A DNA stretch of 64,000 nucleotides, taken from positions 1-64,000 of the IMG/VR virus record IMGVR_UViG_3300032516_000016; one strand, 5' to 3'. The position numbers and the translations under genes are program-made. A model generated the notes under the pieces. The model was not told where the DNA came from. It was given only the letters and a program-made list of their open reading frames with translations, and did no database searches. This DNA comes from a virus. Below, in pieces: positions 33,199 to 41,572 of this stretch; position 1 is the stretch's first letter; each line of letters opens with the position of its first letter.

Positions 33199-33648
33199 AT
33201 GACATTTAAAGACCCTGAAGCAAAACGAGCATATGCAAGAAAATACTACAAAGAACACCAAAAACATATAGATGCAACATTTAAAAAATGGAGACAAGGA
33301 CCAGGCAAAACCACATTCACGGCATCTGTCATAAAATGTCAAACTAGAAAAAGAACCAGAGTGAAAAAAGAAATATTCGAACACTACGGAGGGACACCAC
33401 CAAAATGTGCATGTTGCGGTGAAACTATAACAGGATTTTTAACACTTGATCACATAAACGGAGGAGGAACTAAACACAAAGCAAACGTTATGAAAATAAA
33501 AGGAGGTGGTAACGATTCACTCAAATATTACAACTGGATTATTGATAACAAATTTCCAGCCATATATCAAATTTTATGCATGAACTGTAATTGGGGAAGA
33601 AGATTAGACGGTATTTGCCCACACAAAAAAGAACACCCTCCACTGTAA
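33199..33648 (+). CDS. Free-standing HNH endonuclease
   Basis: The 149-residue protein has two CxxC-type pairs (CACC near residue 73, CMNC near 129) enclosing the HNH core (LTLDHINGGGTKHK and YQILCMNCNWGRR), a form common in phage and archaeal virus homing endonucleases. It cleaves DNA and is probably selfish. ATG 33199 is chosen over an upstream ATG because TTTATGTA at 33169-33176 gives a good TATA distance for a leaderless start. It stands alone on the plus strand in an otherwise non-coding region, and its composition is very A-rich. Confidence 0.85.
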   Translation: MTFKDPEAKRAYARKYYKEHQKHIDATFKKWRQGPGKTTFTASVIKCQTRKRTRVKKEIFEHYGGTPPKCACCGETITGFLTLDHINGGGTKHKANVMKIKGGGNDSLKYYNWIIDNKFPAIYQILCMNCNWGRRLDGICPHKKEHPPL

Positions 33649-34460
33649 CCAACAACCATTTATCCTAGCACAGCACAGCACAGATTGCCGGGAGTTTCAC
33701 CACCGTTTCGTTCATACACGTGGATCACCTCCGTGTCAAGCATTGGTCCCGGCAACTTCTCTTCTTCACCCAGATGCTCAACAGCACCAGGTCATACGTC
33801 AACCAACATCAGGCGACGTGAAACCACGCATGGTTTCACGTTGCCTTGGAGCCTCCTTAAACTCCCGTTATACACTAGAACACAGGTCTAACATTCTTAC
33901 CGTATTTTTGGTCCATCAATTCATTCGGATCACGCATCTCGGACCACGTCGTCAACAATTATCAATCGTCGTTTCAACTGCGTATAACCCTTTCATATGC
34001 AACGTCAACAATTCTATTACCGATCCCATGCAACTAACTCCGACACGTACCCTTTCCCCTTCTCAAATCTCAACCCATGTTCATATTCTTATAGTCTTGA
34101 CAACGATTTTCAAAAACGCGACATACAACACAGCGTTTTAGTTCGTAGCAAATTGTTTAAGTATGCCCCCATAAAAAGTCAACACTTCCTGCTCGCACCT
34201 AGCCGCTATTGAAAAAAGAGCGGGCATAGCGATTTTGGTACATGTAACTCGCAAAAAACGATATCAGCAAAAATGCAAAACGCCAAAGCCCAAAAGATTC
34301 GTATAGAAGAGAAGATTATTCAAAACGGGCCAAAACGCCTCAGAAACCACAATCGTAGATCCGTATCTGGAGGCGTCATCATGCGATGCAAGGTGTCATA
34401 TAATTGTGTCAAAATCGCTATGCCCGCTCTTTTTTGGCATACAGGAGACCTCGACCGACA
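33649..34460. other. Intergenic region with no convincing gene; inverted repeats
   Basis: About 800 bases have no gene I can support. A 10-bp hairpin with CGCA loop (33817-33840) and a 26-bp perfect inverted repeat (34212-34237 with 34410-34435) are the main features, and the first half is poor in G. It lies just 3' of the primase-helicase gene. Confidence 0.5.
34212..34435. repeat. 26-bp perfect inverted repeat with 172-nt spacer
   Basis: The left arm AAAAAAGAGCGGGCATAGCG continues with ATTTTG to 34237 and the right arm at 34410-34435 is its exact reverse complement. The right arm ends 25 nt before the primase stop codon at 34461. There is no ORF between. It could be a MITE-like element, an RNA with a long closing stem, or a replication/termination site. 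Confidence 0.85.
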
Positions 34461-37400
34461 TCAGTTGCCATCGTTTTTTGGTGCCTTTTTGTGCTTTAAT
34501 TTCACGATTCCCTTCGAAATTGTCGTGTCTGCCATCTTCCCAAACGCAATTGCAGTCACTGCTTTTGAAATTACGTTCATCTTCTCTCGCATCTTGTCTT
34601 TTATTTCGGTCGTGTCTATCCAACGCTTTGGCGCATCTCTCAACAGGTTTAGTATCATTTTCACGTTCGTGTCTATAGTTTCTTCATCAACTTCGTCATC
34701 AACAGTCATCATCGCGCTAAATATTTTTTCGTATGCTTTATCCTTCGTCGTTCCATGTTTCGTTATTTTTAACTCCGTTCCTGCTATCCTTGATTCACCT
34801 GCTATCCCAAGTTTTCGCAGTGTTCTCACAATTCCTTTTGCGCTTGTCGTTGTTTTAATCATTCTTGCTTGCAAGTACTTTACTTTCCATTCTTCTCCTT
34901 CGGGTATCACTATCACCTTAGCGCGGTCGTCTCCTTGCTTCCTCGTCGGACTAATTCGCAACAACGAATTAGTTATCTCGTCTATGGTAATGCGTCTCTC
35001 TGTGTACTGGTCAACTACTGAGTAGAATGGCTGCGCAAAGTCGGTTCCAACCGCAATCATGACGTTGAACTGATCGACATCAAGTCCACGACTTATTTTT
35101 GACCCTGCGTAAAACACTGCAACCAATCCTGAAACGTGTATACGTTTTAATGCATGCTCTCCTTCAGATACACATTTGAATGTTCCATTTCCTATCGCTT
35201 TCATCATCACATCTTGTTCGTCTTCACTTCCTGTCAGTACCATCATAGGCACCATTATTTCTCCCTCGGAGCCACCTGAAAGTAGCTTCGCTACTTCAAC
35301 GAGCTTGCGCTTCAACCTCCCTTTCTTCCCTCTCCCGTCCTGTTCTCCTTCCTCTCCTACCACAATTACTGTAAAATTGTCTTCGAATCCGAATTTTTCA
35401 ATCTCTTTTATCTCTCCGCCCATCGTGTTGATAAACAACTCGGCCCTGGCTGCTCCAATGATTACAACTTTCTCTGCCTTTTCCCACCATTTCATGTTCA
35501 TCGTCGGTTTTCGTTCATCTGCCATCATGTATATTTTCGACTTGAACCCGCGCGTCTTCACAGAAACTCGCTGATCCATGTACGGATACATCATGCATTT
35601 TACAACATCTCCAAACTTTATGTTGTCGTTGTCTCCGTATTCCTCGTCGTCTACGTTTGCATGTGTTGGTATCCAATCTTTCAAAATCGCGTCAATTCTT
35701 GACGCGATCTCGCTTATGGTGATTTTCTCGCCATCCAGATCTGCTATTGTATTCTGTAGTTCTGTTATTTTTAGTGCATATTGTGTCAATCGTGTTTTCT
35801 TTTGCCCTAGTATTTCTGCAACTCGTGTTTTGATGTCATTGGAATCAAGTGCTGTTTTAATGTGCGCTTTCCCATGTTCCATCGTTACTGTTGCAATTTC
35901 AATTGTTTGTGGATAAAAAAATGCCATGCACGTGTCTTCATCTATCACGGTTAGTGCTCGGTCCCGGGCTTCCCCAATTCCATTGCTGTTTATGTTGTTT
36001 ATTACAGTGAACTTGAATTTTGCAAATTCTTCCGCGAATTGTAATGTAAAGTACGGACACATAGTGTTTGGAACATTTTCTTTTGTTAGTATATTTTTTT
36101 CTTTCATCAGTTCACGTGTCTTTTTCTTTAGTCCGGACCACGTTTCCCCGATGTCATCTTTCTCTCGTGTTTGTATCGGTTTCATTATGCAGTGATTGCA
36201 TTGCAGGTAGTCTTCTCCTTGCATTCTGCAAATTCCTGGTTGCCTCTTTCCTTCTACATGTACGCACAATCGTGCTCCCATCTTAACTGCATTCGATAGC
36301 GCGTGTCTCACTATTTCGTGGTTTGGTGCGTAATAATTGCCTTCTCCTGTTTTGACCAAAAGTGCTGCTGCATCGTGTGTCTTTCCCGTTCTTGGTGACG
36401 CTATCCACAGTTCTGCCTTCCCTTCGGGAAGCGTTGTCGGAAGTTTATCTACGATTGTTCGTTTCTCTTGGGAAATCGTCGAGTGCGTTCGGGATGCGAT
36501 AAGCCCTCTCCTCTCGGCTTCCCTGTAGATCTGCCTGTACTCGTCCTTCGTCAGTTTCCGTGATCCTGCTTCTTCGCATCTTAGAATCCCTATTTCCAGT
36601 GCTATCCATTCTCTCCAACCTCCTCCTGAATCGTTATGTGCTCTACAGCACCACACGCCTCGCGACGGGTTTATGCTGAAGTTTCTGCTCGTTCCTCTGT
36701 CCTCCGCATGTGTCGCTCCGTGTAGTGGGTGCTCGCCCACGATCTCGTTTCCTTCCCGTTGCCCATGATCCGGTTTACAGATTTGTGCAAGATCTACGTC
36801 GTCTCCGTGATCTCGCTTCGCGAGATCACCGAGCGTGGCTTCTCGCACCTTAGGTTCTTTCTTCCTGAATACCACCCCGCATCCCGTAAGGATCTCTATG
36901 AGATCCTTTTCGGAGAGCTCGGTGACCGGGGCATCGTCGATAACCTGATACCGTTTGCCGCTCCTGTGCATAGAGCCTGGACCCACGGCGAACTGCCCCT
37001 GCGACAGCACCTCTCCGAGATGTAGTCGCTCGGTCGGATCGTGCATCAGTATTTTCTTCTTCATCCCGCGCACTATGTACCACCAGTGTTGCCCCTTCCC
37101 GGTTGCGATCGTGAAGGTCTTGGGCAACCGCTCCAGTACGCCTAGCTCCGCTAGGCGTGCCGGGTCATCGGCATCAAAACAGTGTAGGTCTCCAAATCCC
37201 GTCGCGACACCGTAGTCATTCCCTCCGCGCAGCCATCCCTTGATGGCTGCGTGTGTGGCAGGGTAGTTCGATTCGGTTGTCCATTTGGAGTCCAGTGGTT
37301 TTTTCCGTTCCTTTGCGGTCGTCGTCAGTCTAATGAACCTCGCACCGGGCAAGTTTGCAAGTTGGGGTGGAATTACTATAGGGGCGCAATCTTTAAGTAT

Positions 37401-37481
37401 AATGGGCGAGAAAGTGTCTGTTGTCATACCGTCCTGGGTCGAGTCGTTCCTCTTCTCGGCCCTATCTTCTCCTTTCGTCAT
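34461..37481 (-). CDS. Archaeo-eukaryotic-type primase-polymerase fused to helicase
   Basis: The 1006-residue protein has an N-terminal PrimPol domain: FDADD catalytic DxD (residues 103-105), H132 in GKGQHWWY, and GEVLSQGQFAVGPGSMHRSG near 156-175. Then follows a zinc/CHC2-like part (HPLHGATH at 251-258, NFSINPSRGVWCCRAHNDSGG near 267-287), a pattern of archaeal plasmid/virus primases. The helicase half has Walker A ASPRTGKT (361-368) and an acidic VIDED box near residue 525. Four cysteines in GIC...CNHC just after Walker A could hold an iron-sulphur cluster. It would prime and unwind DNA for element replication. A GAGG Shine-Dalgarno precedes the ATG. Confidence 0.88.
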   Translation of the reverse strand: MTKGEDRAEKRNDSTQDGMTTDTFSPIILKDCAPIVIPPQLANLPGARFIRLTTTAKERKKPLDSKWTTESNYPATHAAIKGWLRGGNDYGVATGFGDLHCFDADDPARLAELGVLERLPKTFTIATGKGQHWWYIVRGMKKKILMHDPTERLHLGEVLSQGQFAVGPGSMHRSGKRYQVIDDAPVTELSEKDLIEILTGCGVVFRKKEPKVREATLGDLAKRDHGDDVDLAQICKPDHGQREGNEIVGEHPLHGATHAEDRGTSRNFSINPSRGVWCCRAHNDSGGGWREWIALEIGILRCEEAGSRKLTKDEYRQIYREAERRGLIASRTHSTISQEKRTIVDKLPTTLPEGKAELWIASPRTGKTHDAAALLVKTGEGNYYAPNHEIVRHALSNAVKMGARLCVHVEGKRQPGICRMQGEDYLQCNHCIMKPIQTREKDDIGETWSGLKKKTRELMKEKNILTKENVPNTMCPYFTLQFAEEFAKFKFTVINNINSNGIGEARDRALTVIDEDTCMAFFYPQTIEIATVTMEHGKAHIKTALDSNDIKTRVAEILGQKKTRLTQYALKITELQNTIADLDGEKITISEIASRIDAILKDWIPTHANVDDEEYGDNDNIKFGDVVKCMMYPYMDQRVSVKTRGFKSKIYMMADERKPTMNMKWWEKAEKVVIIGAARAELFINTMGGEIKEIEKFGFEDNFTVIVVGEEGEQDGRGKKGRLKRKLVEVAKLLSGGSEGEIMVPMMVLTGSEDEQDVMMKAIGNGTFKCVSEGEHALKRIHVSGLVAVFYAGSKISRGLDVDQFNVMIAVGTDFAQPFYSVVDQYTERRITIDEITNSLLRISPTRKQGDDRAKVIVIPEGEEWKVKYLQARMIKTTTSAKGIVRTLRKLGIAGESRIAGTELKITKHGTTKDKAYEKIFSAMMTVDDEVDEETIDTNVKMILNLLRDAPKRWIDTTEIKDKMREKMNVISKAVTAIAFGKMADTTISKGIVKLKHKKAPKNDGN

Positions 37482-37519
37482 ACCTTATCCTCTTGCAACT
37501 TCTTCCTTAAATCTTTACC

Positions 37520-37612
37520 CTAGCGCATCAGCAGGTACACCACGAAGGTGAACACTGCCGCCCAAAGCAGCCACCATGCTGCCAGGAATATGTTGCATGC
37601 ACGTCGTGTCAT
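37520..37612 (-). CDS. 30-residue membrane peptide upstream of the primase
   Basis: ATG 37612 overlaps the stop of the nuclease gene (ATGA) and a GGAGGTG Shine-Dalgarno lies 11 nt upstream; TAG is at 37520-37522. The peptide has basic residues (MTRRAC) and then one hydrophobic helix (IFLAAWWLLWAAVFTFVVYL). The regulatory signals make translation likely despite its size. It may anchor the replication proteins to the membrane or be a toxin-like peptide; neither is shown. Confidence 0.72.
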   Translation of the reverse strand: MTRRACNIFLAAWWLLWAAVFTFVVYLLMR

Positions 37613-38220
37613 TCCTTGTGCCACCTCCTTGACAGCTCCAGGAACTTTGCTCCTTCGTCGCGAAGTTCCTCGTCATCCAGCTCAAGCACCTCGCGCTCGT
37701 CCCTCTGGAGCCTTATCACGAAACCTCGCTCCGCCTCGAAGCCTTCGCGAAGGCTTCCGACGTAGTACGCACCGAGCTGGAGTCGGTACTCCGGTCGCAT
37801 GCGTTTTGATCCTTTGTAATCCCAAATTGCTTTGTACCCGTTCACATCTCCTCGTCCATCAAGTGTCCCTGCGAAAAACTCCCCTGGTTCATCGTGATGT
37901 ATAACGTGCTCTAGCACCGGGTTAGGTGCGATCGCGAGTCTCAGGCACTTGAACTGGTTCATCCTCCCTGACAGTTCGGCCATGGCATCCTTGGGCCAGT
38001 CGCACATCGGTAGTTCCTTGTCAAGCTCAATCGGTACAGGTGACAGCTCGTTTGCCATGCACCAATGCATTAGTGATCCTAGCGTTTTCGCTCGGGTCGA
38101 GATGGCTTCGTGATCTGGTGTTCTGTTTCTCCACCCTTGCAAGCCTTCGGTGTCTTCCACCAACCTCAGAATCTCGGTAACGCGGGGGTAAGTCTTGCCG
38201 TTAAAAACGTAGAATGCCAT
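37609..38220 (-). CDS. PD-(D/E)XK nuclease (RecB/Cas4-like)
   Basis: The 203-residue protein has the PD-(D/E)XK pattern: VTEILRLVEDTEGL, GSLMHWCM (the histidine-containing helix), GTLDGRGDVNGYKAIWDYKGSK (D...D-x-K) and YRLQLGAYYVG (the QxxxY helix). Cas4/RecB-type enzymes resect or cut DNA ends; here the partner is probably the primase-helicase next to it. Cysteines for a Cas4 iron-sulphur cluster are not evident. A perfect 20-bp palindrome occurs at 37738-37757. Confidence 0.8.
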   Translation of the reverse strand: MAFYVFNGKTYPRVTEILRLVEDTEGLQGWRNRTPDHEAISTRAKTLGSLMHWCMANELSPVPIELDKELPMCDWPKDAMAELSGRMNQFKCLRLAIAPNPVLEHVIHHDEPGEFFAGTLDGRGDVNGYKAIWDYKGSKRMRPEYRLQLGAYYVGSLREGFEAERGFVIRLQRDEREVLELDDEELRDEGAKFLELSRRWHKE

Positions 38221-38373
38221 CTATCCTCTGCGAAACTCGTCTTCCTCTTCATCCCACCGCACGTCTATTCCCTCGTCAGCTAGTTCGGTTGTGATCAGCT
38301 TTCTCAGGTCTTCCTTTCCAGCGGGTAATTTCCATATCAGCTTGTTCAGTGCTGTCAGCAGCTCGTCTTCCAT
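38221..38373 (-). CDS. Small acidic protein (50 aa)
   Basis: The gene runs from ATG 38373 to TAG 38221-38223 in a gap, directly before the nuclease gene. It is helical and acidic (MEDELLTALNKLIWKLP; DVRWDEEEDEFRRG). It starts 1 nt after the stop of the upstream zinc-ribbon gene, so the operon is continuous. Function unknown. Confidence 0.7.
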   Translation of the reverse strand: MEDELLTALNKLIWKLPAGKEDLRKLITTELADEGIDVRWDEEEDEFRRG

Positions 38374-38374
38374 G

Positions 38375-38491
38375 TCAAACAGCCTTCTTCGCCTTTCTCC
38401 ACGTTCTCGATTTGCAATCTGGGCAGGCCACTGGCGTTTTCACCCTCGGCGACCACTTGTAGCCGCATCGTTGGCATTCACATATCTTCAT
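38375..38491 (-). CDS. Zinc-ribbon microprotein (38 aa)
   Basis: The gene runs from ATG 38491 to TGA 38375-38377. Two CxxC pairs (CQRC near residue 6, CPDC near residue 23) with a basic Arg/Lys-rich tail define a zinc ribbon. It is strikingly similar in length and layout to the gene at 51505 (CKRCGHKWHPR...CPNLKC), so the two are probably paralogues. It is the first gene of the replication operon; the ATG is about 29 nt from a TATA-like CTATTAATAC. Confidence 0.75.
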   Translation of the reverse strand: MKICECQRCGYKWSPRVKTPVACPDCKSRTWRKAKKAV

Positions 38492-38512
38492 GCATATCTG
38501 GATGATCGTCGT

Positions 38513-38559
38513 CGTATTAATAGTTGTTTATCAGTTGTGGCGACAGGGTTAAGTATTTG
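38513..38559. promoter_or_regulatory. Divergent promoter region
   Basis: GTATTAATAG-type sequence near 38513-38524 fits a TATA box for the minus-strand operon starting at 38491, and TTAAGTATTT at 38550-38559 fits one for the plus-strand gene at 38578. Both starts are then leaderless. Confidence 0.5.
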
Positions 38560-38577
38560 CCGCGCGTAGGTCGTCTT

Positions 38578-38973
38578 ATGTCAGATGTTAGTATTAGTGT
38601 CGATGTAGACAAGTACATACGCAGCTGCGTTGCGTATGTCCGGGTTGTGAAGATAAATTCGCCTCTACTCAATGAGAATGCTTGGCGCGGAGAGTGGAAT
38701 TTTGAGCCGGTTCCCGGAAAACCTAATGTTCGCGTCGTGTTGAGGAGGGCTACAGATATTCTCCTAAAAACCAAGATATTACATGCGTATTTTAATCAGT
38801 TTGAGTGTCATTCCATCGAAGAAGGCGACGAGTATCCTCGTCGTTATTTCGAGTCTACGATGAGACTTGCGGGTGAGGGACTCAAAAATTATAATGATTG
38901 GGAGAGGGAGCACGTTGGTCAACGCGAGGCGTTGCTCGCTGCTTGGCATGGCAGGGATACTGTTACTATCTGA
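38578..38973 (+). CDS. Hypothetical protein
   Basis: The start at 38578 gives 131 residues beginning MSDVSISVDVDKYIRSCVAYVRVV, placed by TATA spacing rather than the longer upstream frame. It is an alpha/beta protein with a C-terminal helical part (RRYFESTMRLAGEGLKNYNDW). It stands alone on the plus strand and its end overlaps the convergent PEGA gene by 8 nt. Function unknown. Confidence 0.62.
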   Translation: MSDVSISVDVDKYIRSCVAYVRVVKINSPLLNENAWRGEWNFEPVPGKPNVRVVLRRATDILLKTKILHAYFNQFECHSIEEGDEYPRRYFESTMRLAGEGLKNYNDWEREHVGQREALLAAWHGRDTVTI

Positions 38974-39970
38974 ACCCCCTCAGTAGCATCGTTATTGCGA
39001 TCGTTCCTTCTAGCCCTGCGCTCTCCGGTATCGTCGCTTGTGTCTTGATCGTCTTCGACTCGCCTGCTGCCACGGTGGTGGCGAATTGTCGGTTCGGTTC
39101 GTGTGTCCAGGTGTTGCCATCGGCATCTGTGAATTTTACGCCGCAATACCCTTTCCACGGCGTTGTTTGCTCGTTCTTCACCATTATGCCGAACCATTGC
39201 GCCACCCCGACTTGAACGGTCGTTGGGCGTGCTGTTATCGGATTCCCAAGTCCGTCTCTCACGATCGTGATGCTCAGCGGCACGCCACCCTCTCCCTCTG
39301 GGGTTTCGGGGGTTTCGGTGGCGATTGCGTACAAGGTGTACGTCTTGTTCAGTATCCCTCCCGCAGTCACGGTCTCCGTGACTGCGCGAGTGGTGTAGCC
39401 GGGCTTGCGCAGTTCGAAGGTCTTCAGGCCTGGGGATACTTCGATGAACGAGCTTGTTGCTCCGATCAAGGCCCCGTTCAGGTATACGCTTGCCGGTACG
39501 TTTGTCGAGAAGTTCACCCCTGTTATTCCCGGTTCCACTGGCTCGGTTGGCGTGATTGGCTCAGTGGAGGCGTATAGGGTGTACGACCTGTTCATGATGC
39601 TTCCTTCCACCAGTGTCTCGGTGACTGTGCGCGTCGTGTACCCTGTCTTGCGTAGTTCGAAGGTCTTCAGCCCAGGCGTGAGTTCGATGAATGAGTTCGT
39701 GGCTCCGATCTTCGCGCCGTCTAGGTACACGTCAGCAGTGACGTTCGTGGAGAAGTTTATGCCGGTCTTGGACGTTGTAGTCGTCGTTACATCACAGCTT
39801 GGCATCTCCACTCCGCTTGCTTTCATTATCCAATCCATGTCATCGAAATACAGGGTGAACGTGCCTGCGAGGTCGTCATCCATTGCCCGTACCCAGGAAT
39901 ATTCTGTGATCTTGCACCCAGTCCCAAATCTGCGCGCTAGCGCAGATTTGCGAGCTTCAGTTATCGTCAT
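38966..39970 (-). CDS. Double-PEGA surface-type protein
   Basis: The 334-residue protein has two PEGA domains (TGINFSTNVTADVYLDGAKIG...GLKTFELRKTGYTTRTV; TGVNFSTNVPASVYLNGALIG...GLKTFELRKPGYTTRAV), which are small beta-sandwich modules typical of surface proteins. Its C-terminal domain (VQVGVAQWFGIMVKNEQ... GYCGVKFTDADGNTW) resembles the CARDB/Ig-like C-termini of the genes at 59452 and 61635. No signal peptide is seen, which fits a virion protein better than a secreted one (inference). Confidence 0.78.
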   Translation of the reverse strand: MTITEARKSALARRFGTGCKITEYSWVRAMDDDLAGTFTLYFDDMDWIMKASGVEMPSCDVTTTTTSKTGINFSTNVTADVYLDGAKIGATNSFIELTPGLKTFELRKTGYTTRTVTETLVEGSIMNRSYTLYASTEPITPTEPVEPGITGVNFSTNVPASVYLNGALIGATSSFIEVSPGLKTFELRKPGYTTRAVTETVTAGGILNKTYTLYAIATETPETPEGEGGVPLSITIVRDGLGNPITARPTTVQVGVAQWFGIMVKNEQTTPWKGYCGVKFTDADGNTWTHEPNRQFATTVAAGESKTIKTQATIPESAGLEGTIAITMLLRGFR

Positions 39971-41571
39971 AGCACCACCGTTCCCTGATCTACCATAAGC
40001 TTGGCACCTACAGTATCCCCGAGCACCAGTTTGCGTAGGTACTGCACATCTGCCTTAGAAGGTCTCTCGATCATGGTCTTGATCTCTGGCGTAGGCATCC
40101 TTCCGAGCGTTCTCCATGACGAATCCCCGGTGATGGTCTCCTTCACGGCGCAGTAAACGTACATGACGTGCGCATTGGTCAGGTTTGCCACTCCTCCGAT
40201 CCCCGCAAGGAATGCGTTGATCTTGGTTGGCAATTTCGTTAGCGTCACCTGTTTCGTCACCGGGTACTTGTCAATTGCTACCACGAAGCTCTCTGTCTGG
40301 TACCCTGCCTTGTTCACCGTGATTACGTACTCTCCGAGCTTCATCGTGATCTTCTCGTTCGACTTGCCTACCTGCTTGCCATCTGCTACGATGTCAGCAT
40401 CCTTCACGGCTCCGGTGTCTATGAATAGGGTGTTCTCGGTGATGCTTTCGTCTTCCCTACCGCCTCCGCCTCCGCCGCCCCCGCCGCCCCCGCCGCCGCC
40501 ACCTCCGCCTCCTTCCTCGGCCACCGGGTTGCATTCACTTCCTTCACATGACCATAGCGGGTTTCCTGATATTGCGGGTGCTATATCGGTTAGGAATTGG
40601 TTTCTTAATGCTTCTTCTTCGGCAGAGCCTGGTACCGCGTTTTGTGTATCTTCGGCTAACTTTAGTAACAATTTTGCATATGCTTCCTTGTTTAATCTCA
40701 ATTTTGACCCATATTTTCCGAAAGGAATAACTTGTTGTATGTATCCATCTTCTTCTGCTCCTGTTCTCATCTTCATTGTTACCAAGTCGAATACTGCTCC
40801 GTTGAAGTCACTGGTCGGCTGTGTGTGTACTTTTCCCATGCCATCTGTCCACATGATGTCGGTGCCTCCGGCTTGTATTGACCATTTGCTAGAGTCTACG
40901 TTTCTCATATCCCCGTAGAATTTGTTGTAGGGTTCGTTGCCAGGAGTTGATCCAGGTATCTTGTCAAGTTCGAATTGTGTCATCCCTCCCAGTCCCAGGG
41001 TGTCACGCATCGCCACCAGCATCAAGTTGTCATCTTTTACTGCCTGCTCGTACTCTGCTGTCCCTGGTGTCAGCAGTTTCCCATTTGCGTCCTTTTTCAC
41101 CGGGTTATTTGCTTGTGCTGTCACATCTGCTACGAATTGTTTTGCATTAGGGTTTCCTTGTGTTAGCGAGTCTTTGAATGCTTTTGCTCCTTCTGGTGTT
41201 TCGAAGTTTACTTTCGAGTTTGGTCCTCCGAATGGCGTTGTCATATCACGTAGGTTTACACCTTGTTTTGCAAATGCATCGCTTAGTTTTTGGATTGTGT
41301 TCAGCCCTGTTCTCACCAGCTCGTCAACTCCGAATGGTGAATTTGGTTCCGCAGATTTTTGCACGATGCTGCTTGCGGCAGCATCGGCTGTTTCGAAGCT
41401 GCTTATGCCCAGGGCACCGACGAGTGCGGTGTCGCTCACGGTTCCTGCTACAATGTCTTCTTTTATGTCAGTCGGTGGCAGCAGCTCCATTGCACCAGCG
41501 TCGCTGTATCCTAGTGCTTTCATGTCAGCCATGTATTTATCGTATCCAGCTCTGGTCAGTTTACACGCCAT
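39967..41571 (-). CDS. PEGA-domain protein with poly-Gly hinge
   Basis: The start at 41571 follows the upstream TAA; 534 residues. The N-terminal ~350 residues are helical and Asp/Ala-rich. An uninterrupted run of about twenty glycines separates them from a PEGA domain (TLFIDTGAVKDADIVADGKQVG...LGEYVITVNKAGYQT) and a C-terminal domain. Poly-Gly hinges of this length are unusual and prone to slippage in the GGC/GGN repeats. It is probably a virion or surface protein. Confidence 0.72.
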   Translation of the reverse strand: MACKLTRAGYDKYMADMKALGYSDAGAMELLPPTDIKEDIVAGTVSDTALVGALGISSFETADAAASSIVQKSAEPNSPFGVDELVRTGLNTIQKLSDAFAKQGVNLRDMTTPFGGPNSKVNFETPEGAKAFKDSLTQGNPNAKQFVADVTAQANNPVKKDANGKLLTPGTAEYEQAVKDDNLMLVAMRDTLGLGGMTQFELDKIPGSTPGNEPYNKFYGDMRNVDSSKWSIQAGGTDIMWTDGMGKVHTQPTSDFNGAVFDLVTMKMRTGAEEDGYIQQVIPFGKYGSKLRLNKEAYAKLLLKLAEDTQNAVPGSAEEEALRNQFLTDIAPAISGNPLWSCEGSECNPVAEEGGGGGGGGGGGGGGGGGGREDESITENTLFIDTGAVKDADIVADGKQVGKSNEKITMKLGEYVITVNKAGYQTESFVVAIDKYPVTKQVTLTKLPTKINAFLAGIGGVANLTNAHVMYVYCAVKETITGDSSWRTLGRMPTPEIKTMIERPSKADVQYLRKLVLGDTVGAKLMVDQGTVVL

Positions 41572-41572
41572 T

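Noticed and set aside
33649-34200. tRNA or other structured RNA genes in the long gap
   Set aside because: I could not form a cloverleaf or T-loop consensus by eye; a covariance search would be needed to settle it.
34273-35025. 250-residue plus-strand frame opposite the primase gene
   Set aside because: It is antisense to the well-supported primase-helicase and its hydrophobic composition is that of a shadow frame.
37609-38220. Cas4 protein hinting at a CRISPR system
   Set aside because: The protein has the PD-(D/E)XK core but no visible iron-sulphur cysteines, and no cas1/cas2 or array is present in the window.
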